From Leucobacter chromiiresistens (lineage in GTDB: Bacteria; Actinomycetota; Actinomycetes; Actinomycetales; Microbacteriaceae), in contig NZ_FNKB01000001.1 of assembly GCF_900102345.1 (NCBI RefSeq), positions 1,860,001 to 1,924,000 on the forward strand: a stretch of 64,000 nucleotides of DNA. Reading direction: 5' to 3'. Of the stretch, positions 59,332 through 64,000 are shown one piece after another (within the stretch, counting starts at the first letter, position 1; every line of letters starts with the position of its first letter). Made by a program: the position numbers and the translations under genes. The notes below the pieces were generated by a model. It saw nothing but the letters and a program-made list of their open reading frames with translations, did no database searches and was not told the DNA's origin.

Positions 59332-61239
59332 GTGCAGTTCCATCACCACGGGTACGTCTCGACCGATCCACGCATCCTCCCGGCAGCGGGTGTGGGCATC
59401 GACCGGCCGTCAGACCTGCCCGAACAGATCGACGTGCTGATCGTCGGCTCCGGGCCCGCCGGCATCGTCACCGCCGCGCAGCTCGCGCAGTTCCCGAACG
59501 TCGTGACCCGCGTCGTCGAGCGCCGTGAGGGGCGACTGGTGCTCGGGCAGGCCGACGGCATCCAGGCCCGCAGCGTGGAGACCTTCCAGGCGTTCGGCTT
59601 CGCCCGGCAGATCACGGAGGAGGCCTACCAGATCACGGAGACCGACTTCTGGAGCCCCGATCCCGAGAACCCGGCCGAGATCGTGCGCAGCTCCGTCACT
59701 CCCGACGATCCGAAGGGCATCAGCGAGTTCCCGCACCTGATCGTGAACCAGGCCCGCGTCATCGACTACTTCGCCGAGTACGCCCGACGCGCCCCGGCTC
59801 GCGGTGACATCGACTACGGCTACGAGTTCGTCGACCTGGAGGTGACCGGCGAGGGGGAGTACCCGGTGACGGTTACGCTCCGCAAGATCTCGGGGTTCAC
59901 GGGCGCCGGCATCAACGCGGCGAAGGTGAACGACGACGAGGGCGAAGCGGTGACCGTGCGCGCCAAGTACGTGGTCGGCGCGGACGGCGCACGGTCCTCG
60001 GTGCGCCGCTCGATCGGCGGATCGCTCGCGGGGTCGTCGTCGCTGCATGCGTGGGGCGTGATGGACGTGCTCGCCGTCACCGACTTCCCCGACTACCGCA
60101 AGAAGTGCATCATCCACTCGGCGGCCGGCAGCATCCTGCACATCCCGCGCGAGGGCAGCCACCTCGTGCGCATCTACGTCGATCTCGGGGAGACCGACGA
60201 GCACGATGCGGGGCAGGTGCGCGGCACCTCGCTCGACGAGATCATCGCCCGGGCGAACGCGATCCTCCACCCGTACACGCTCGACGTGCGCGATGTGCCC
60301 TGGCACAGCGTGTACGAGGTGGCGCATCGCCTCACCGACCGGTTCGACGACGCGGCGACCTCGCCCGACGGCAAGGGCCGCGTCTTCCTGATGGGCGACG
60401 CCTGCCACACGCACAGCGCGAAGGCGGGGCAGGGCATGAACGTGTCGATGCAGGACGGGTGGAATCTCGGCTGGAAGCTCGGGTACGTGCTCGAGGGGCG
60501 CAGCCCGGAGTCGCTGCTCAAGACCTACTCCGACGAGCGCTGGCTGACGTCGAAGAACCTCATCGACTTCGACCACCAGTGGTCGACGCTGATGGCGAAG
60601 AAGCCCGAGGAGTTCTCCTCGCCCGACGAAGTGGCGGAGTTCTACGTGCAGACCGCCGAGTTCCCGGCCGGCTTCATGACGCAGTACACCAATCCCATGC
60701 TCATCGGCACGGACGCGCATCAGGAGCTCGCGAGCGGGTTCACGCTCGGCAAGCGCTTCAAGTCGGTGCTGACGACGCGGGTGACGGATGCGGTGGACGT
60801 GCACCTCGGCCACCATCACCGCGCCGACGGGCGCTTCCGCATCTACGCGTTCGCCGACGCCGACGGCGCGCGCCTCGACGCGTGGGCGCGGTGGATGCTG
60901 GAGGACGCGGAGTCGCCGCTCGCCCGCTTCACCCCGTCGGGCGCAGACATCGACGCCGTGTTCGACGTGAAGGCCGTGTTCCAGCAGCACCACCACGATG
61001 TCGATATCGCGCGGGTCTCCCGGTTGTTCCTGCCCGCCTCCGGCCCGTTCGGGCTCACGGACTACGAGAAGATCTACGCGGCGCATCCGAGCGACGACAT
61101 CTTCGCGGCGCGCGGCATCAGCCGCGAGGGCGCCGTGGTGGTCGTGCGGCCCGACCAGTACGTCTCCGCGATCTTCCCGTTGACGGCGACGAGCGAGCTC
61201 GGAGCGTACCTGAGCGGTATATTCCTGCCTCAGCCCTGA
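59332..61239 (+). CDS. FAD-dependent aromatic monooxygenase (3-hydroxybenzoate 4-monooxygenase-like)
   Basis: Flavoprotein hydroxylase of 635 aa of the phenol hydroxylase/PHBH group. The FAD/NAD motifs are VLIVGSGPAG, VVGADGARSSVRR and GDACHTHSAKAGQGMN. A C-terminal thioredoxin-like domain (~460-630) ends VVVRPDQYVSAIFPL. The start MQFH..G, LGQADGIQARSVE, AWGVMDVLAVTDFPD and NLGWKLGYVL closely match Comamonas MobA, which turns 3-hydroxybenzoate into protocatechuate. GTG start with GAGGAG 6 nt upstream. Overlaps the convergent permease gene by 10 bp. Another hydroxyaromatic substrate is possible. Confidence 0.85.
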   Translation: MQFHHHGYVSTDPRILPAAGVGIDRPSDLPEQIDVLIVGSGPAGIVTAAQLAQFPNVVTRVVERREGRLVLGQADGIQARSVETFQAFGFARQITEEAYQITETDFWSPDPENPAEIVRSSVTPDDPKGISEFPHLIVNQARVIDYFAEYARRAPARGDIDYGYEFVDLEVTGEGEYPVTVTLRKISGFTGAGINAAKVNDDEGEAVTVRAKYVVGADGARSSVRRSIGGSLAGSSSLHAWGVMDVLAVTDFPDYRKKCIIHSAAGSILHIPREGSHLVRIYVDLGETDEHDAGQVRGTSLDEIIARANAILHPYTLDVRDVPWHSVYEVAHRLTDRFDDAATSPDGKGRVFLMGDACHTHSAKAGQGMNVSMQDGWNLGWKLGYVLEGRSPESLLKTYSDERWLTSKNLIDFDHQWSTLMAKKPEEFSSPDEVAEFYVQTAEFPAGFMTQYTNPMLIGTDAHQELASGFTLGKRFKSVLTTRVTDAVDVHLGHHHRADGRFRIYAFADADGARLDAWARWMLEDAESPLARFTPSGADIDAVFDVKAVFQQHHHDVDIARVSRLFLPASGPFGLTDYEKIYAAHPSDDIFAARGISREGAVVVVRPDQYVSAIFPLTATSELGAYLSGIFLPQP

Positions 61240-62684
61240 CGCGAGGCGGTGCGCCTGCGATTGATGGCGGTCGCCGCCCACGTCACGGCCCAGAGCCCCA
61301 CACCGATCGCGAGGAGGAGCCCGGCGATCTCGTACTGGATCCAGTCCTCGACGCTGCGCGCCCACGGTCCGACCAGGAAGAGGGAGAGCACGGCACCGAG
61401 AATCGGGATCAGGGTCGGGGCCCGGAACGCGCCGGGCTCCGACGGCTCGCGCCGCAGCACCAGGAGCGCGATGTTGACGACGGCGAACACGCACAGCAGC
61501 AGCAGGCCGGTCGTGCCGCCGAGTGCGCCGACGATGCCGTTGTCGGAGTTCAGGTTCACGTACACGACGAGCCCGATCGCGAGGATCGTGCTGAAGACGA
61601 TGGCCACCCACGGCGAGCGGCGCTTCGGCAGCACCTTGCTGAGCACCTTCGGCAGCACATCCTGCTTCGCCATGCCGTACAGCAGACGGCTCGCCATGAG
61701 CATGTTGATCAGCGCGGTGTTCACCACGGCGAAGACGGTGAGGAAGGGGAAGATGGCGTCGACCGGGATGCCGGGGGCGCCGATCCGCACCACATCGAGC
61801 AGAATACCGGCGTCGGGGTTCTTCGGGTTGAGCAGGTCGCCCGGCGGGATCACCATGATGACGGTGACGGCGACGAGCATGTAGACGATCGCGCAGATGC
61901 CGAGCCCGGTGAGCATGATGCGGGGGAAGTCGCGCTGCGGGTTCTTGCACTCCTCGACGAGGTTCACCGAATCCTCGAAGCCGACCATCGCGAAGAACGC
62001 GATCGCAGTCGCCATCGTGACCGCCGCGAACGCCCCGCGATCCGCGGGCGTTTCGAAGACGACGAGCCGTGAGACGTCGCCGTTGCCCTGCGCGATCGCG
62101 ATGATGCCGATCAGGATGATGACCGCCATGATCGCGATGGTGACGAGGGTGAGCACGAGGTTGAACTTCACGCTCTCGCCGACGCCGCGGAGGTTGATGA
62201 TTGCGAGCACCAGGATGATCGCGATCGCCGCGAACATCGTCGCAGTCGCATCCTGCGGCACGCCGTCGATGAACTGGCCCATCCCGATGAGCAGGTTCTT
62301 GCCGACGAGCGTCGCCGACGTCGCAGCGCTGGTGATGCCCGAGGAGGCGACGGCGAAGGCGATGATGAAGGTCACGAAGTGCACGCGGAACGCCTTGTGC
62401 GCGTAGAGGGCCGCACCGGCCGCCTGCGGATACTTCGTCACCAGCTCGAGGTACGAGAACGCCGTGAGCGTCGCGATGACGAACGCGAGCAGGAACGGCA
62501 GCCACGCGACGCCCCCGACCTGCCCGGCGACGCGGCCGGTGATCGCGAAGATCCCGGCGCCGATGATGTCGCCGATGATGAGGAGCAGGAGGAGCTTCGG
62601 CCCGATGACGCGCTTCAGCCCCTCGCCGTGATCCCGGGGATCGTCGCCGATCGACGCGACAGCTTCGGTGTTCAACTGCGCCAT
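61230..62684 (-). CDS. APC family amino acid permease
   Basis: Transporter of 484 aa with about 12-14 segments. LKRVIGPKLLLLLIIGDIIGAGIFAITGRVAGQVGG matches cationic-amino-acid-type APC permeases, and FFAMVGFEDSVNLVEECKNPQRDFPR is the conserved TM6 region. AGGAAG precedes ATG 62684. The stop overlaps the convergent monooxygenase stop. It follows the Sad-type dehydrogenase gene's direction but is separated from it by a divergent-looking 226-bp gap with a terminator. Confidence 0.86.
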   Translation of the reverse strand: MAQLNTEAVASIGDDPRDHGEGLKRVIGPKLLLLLIIGDIIGAGIFAITGRVAGQVGGVAWLPFLLAFVIATLTAFSYLELVTKYPQAAGAALYAHKAFRVHFVTFIIAFAVASSGITSAATSATLVGKNLLIGMGQFIDGVPQDATATMFAAIAIILVLAIINLRGVGESVKFNLVLTLVTIAIMAVIILIGIIAIAQGNGDVSRLVVFETPADRGAFAAVTMATAIAFFAMVGFEDSVNLVEECKNPQRDFPRIMLTGLGICAIVYMLVAVTVIMVIPPGDLLNPKNPDAGILLDVVRIGAPGIPVDAIFPFLTVFAVVNTALINMLMASRLLYGMAKQDVLPKVLSKVLPKRRSPWVAIVFSTILAIGLVVYVNLNSDNGIVGALGGTTGLLLLCVFAVVNIALLVLRREPSEPGAFRAPTLIPILGAVLSLFLVGPWARSVEDWIQYEIAGLLLAIGVGLWAVTWAATAINRRRTASRQG

Positions 62685-62859
62685 GATGCTTCCTGTCGTG
62701 TGCTCGGGAGTCGGGAGTGCGATCGTGCTCGGGCTGCGGCGCCGCGGGAACGATGTGGGCCTACTGTACTGCGCGGGCGGCGCCGTCGAGACGCGGGCGC
62801 CCGACGATCGAGGCCGCGACGTCGGAGCGGTCGCCGACGCGCGGGCGCCGGGCGCGCGA

Positions 62860-62892
62860 AGGCCCCGGCATCCGCAGGGAATGCCGGGGCCT
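62860..62892 (-). terminator. Terminator hairpin after the succinate-semialdehyde dehydrogenase gene
   Basis: AGGCCCCGGCAT (62860-62871) pairs perfectly with ATGCCGGGGCCT (62881-62892), a 12-bp stem with 9-nt loop, 18 bp past the dehydrogenase stop. Confidence 0.75.
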
Positions 62893-62910
62893 CGGAACGA
62901 GCGGCGCGCG

Positions 62911-64000
62911 TTACTTCGCGGCGAAGCGGAAGAGCTTCTTGTTCGCGAACTCGAGCATGCCCACCTTGCCGAGCTCACGGCCGTAGCCCGACTTCTTCAC
63001 GCCGCCGAAGGGCACATCGGCGCCCTCGAGGCCGGCTGCGCCGATGAAGACCATGCCCACGTCGAGCTGGTTGCCGACCTGCTCGGCGCGCTCCAGGTCG
63101 TCGCAGATGATGACGGAGCCGAGGCCGTACGGCGACGAGTTGGCGAGGTCGATCGCCTCCTGGTCGCTCGAGACCTTGTAGAGCTGCGCGACGGGGCCGA
63201 ACAGCTCCTGGCTGTAGACGTCCATCGTCGGCGTGATGTTCGTGAGGATCGAGGGGGTGTAGAGGTTGCCGTCGGGGGTGTTGTCGCCGACGAGCACCTC
63301 GGCGCCCTGGTCGATCGCTCCCTGCACCTGCGAGGTGAGCGTCTTCGTCGCGCCCGCGGAGGAGAGCGGGCCGAAGTCGCCGGCCTCGTACGACTGGCCG
63401 GCGATGGCGGCCTTGTACTTCTCGGCGAACTCGTCGAAGAGCGAGTCGATGACGACGATGCGCTTCGAGCCGTTGCAGGCCTGACCCGTGTTCTCCATGC
63501 GGCCGCCCACGGCGTGCTCGACCGCGTGGTCGAGGTCAGCGGTGTCGAGCACCAGGAAGACGTCGGAGCCGCCGAGCTCGAGCACGCACTTCTTCAGCGC
63601 GCGACCGGCCTGCTCGGCGACGATCGCGCCGGCGCGCTCCGAGCCGGTCAGCGAGACGCCCTGGATGCGATCGTCGGCGATGATGCCCTCGATCTGGTCG
63701 TGGGTCGCGAAGACGTTGACGTAGGCGCCCTTCGGGAACCCGGCGTCGAGGAAGAGCTGCTCGAGCGCGAGCGCGGACTCGGGGCACTGCGCGGCGTGCT
63801 TCAGGATGACCGTGTTGCCGAGGATGAGGTTCGGCACGGCGAAGCGGGCGACCTGGTAGTAGGGGTAGTTCCACGGCATGATGCCGAGGATCACGCCGGT
63901 GCCCTGGAAGCGGAAGAAGCTCTTCAGGCCGTCCTCCACCTCGAGTTGCTCGTCGGCGAGCCACTTCTCGGCGTTGGCTGCGAACGCGGCGCTGATGGCG
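62911..64000 (-). CDS. Succinate-semialdehyde dehydrogenase (Sad/YneI-type), 5' end beyond the window
   Basis: The last 363 residues of an NAD(P)-dependent aldehyde dehydrogenase; the frame stays open to the right edge, so the start is outside. The oxyanion Asn is in MPWNYPYYQ, the general base in KKCVLELGGSD and the nucleophile in NTGQACNGSKR. KKCVLELGGSD and VPFGGVKKSGYGREL closely resemble E. coli Sad. It would oxidise succinate semialdehyde, the HpaI product, to succinate for the TCA cycle. Other small semialdehydes are possible. Confidence 0.88.
   Translation of the reverse strand, partial: AISAAFAANAEKWLADEQLEVEDGLKSFFRFQGTGVILGIMPWNYPYYQVARFAVPNLILGNTVILKHAAQCPESALALEQLFLDAGFPKGAYVNVFATHDQIEGIIADDRIQGVSLTGSERAGAIVAEQAGRALKKCVLELGGSDVFLVLDTADLDHAVEHAVGGRMENTGQACNGSKRIVVIDSLFDEFAEKYKAAIAGQSYEAGDFGPLSSAGATKTLTSQVQGAIDQGAEVLVGDNTPDGNLYTPSILTNITPTMDVYSQELFGPVAQLYKVSSDQEAIDLANSSPYGLGSVIICDDLERAEQVGNQLDVGMVFIGAAGLEGADVPFGGVKKSGYGRELGKVGMLEFANKKLFRFAAK

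Overview
The window is very GC-rich, densely coded DNA from a high-GC actinobacterium. A Microbacteriaceae (Leucobacter-like) source is my best guess. It rests on base composition, short actinobacterial -10 boxes next to start codons, the tRNA-Gln / glmU / prs order and a Brevibacterium/Arthrobacter-type homoprotocatechuate dioxygenase; there is no rRNA or other formal taxonomic marker. I see no phage, integrase, transposase or CRISPR array.

Layout. 1-12.7 kb is a series of small catabolic modules, each beside its own regulator: PucR / ureohydrolase / MFS transporter; MarR with GTP cyclohydrolase II; LysR / PLP decarboxylase / CycA-like permease; TetR / amidase; MarR. 12.7-15.8 kb is the housekeeping core, tRNA-Gln(TTG), glmU and prs, bracketed by two different three-copy tandem repeats (94-bp and 80-bp units). 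15.8-18 kb holds a YCII-family protein and an amino acid permease. 18.2-24.9 kb is a homoprotocatechuate (3,4-dihydroxyphenylacetate) meta-cleavage cluster in two minus-strand units (hpaH-hpaI and hpaG/rraA-gntR-hpaE-hpaD). Each unit is preceded by the same ATCGTATAYGAT dyad, the likely operator of the embedded GntR regulator. 25-27.2 kb encodes a DEAD-box RNA helicase with an RGG-rich tail. 27.4-33.7 kb has an aldehyde dehydrogenase divergent from a GMC oxidoreductase, then an amidohydrolase/EthD pair divergent from an SDR. 33.8-40.5 kb is a branched-chain-amino-acid-type ABC transporter with moaF and an AraC/FeaR-like regulator; its binding-protein gene carries an in-frame amber codon. 40.6-43.7 kb is an amino-alcohol kinase / class III phospho-lyase pair with a divergent TetR. 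44-54.7 kb is an eight-gene operon: CocE-type hydrolase, DUF3237 protein, oligopeptide-type ABC importer, a second DUF3237 protein and a YtcJ-type amidohydrolase, with a divergent TetR. 55-64 kb has an AbiEi/DUF559-like protein, a ThDP enzyme, an IclR regulator, a 3-hydroxybenzoate 4-monooxygenase-like flavoprotein, an APC permease and the 3' part of a succinate-semialdehyde dehydrogenase gene.

How the genes could work together (inference). Many genes point to use of aromatic amines, amino alcohols and amides as carbon and nitrogen sources. Aldehydes made by the phospho-lyase could be oxidised by an aldehyde dehydrogenase. Homoprotocatechuate would be cleaved by HpaD and carried through HpaE, HpaG, HpaH and HpaI to pyruvate and succinate semialdehyde, and the Sad-type dehydrogenase at the right edge would finish the route. 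No HpaBC hydroxylase, amine oxidase or HpaF isomerase is visible here, so the route is incomplete within the window.

Non-coding highlights are a 62-bp dispersed imperfect palindrome present four times in intergenic DNA, several strong GC hairpins at gene ends, and clean inverted-repeat operators in most regulator-target gaps.
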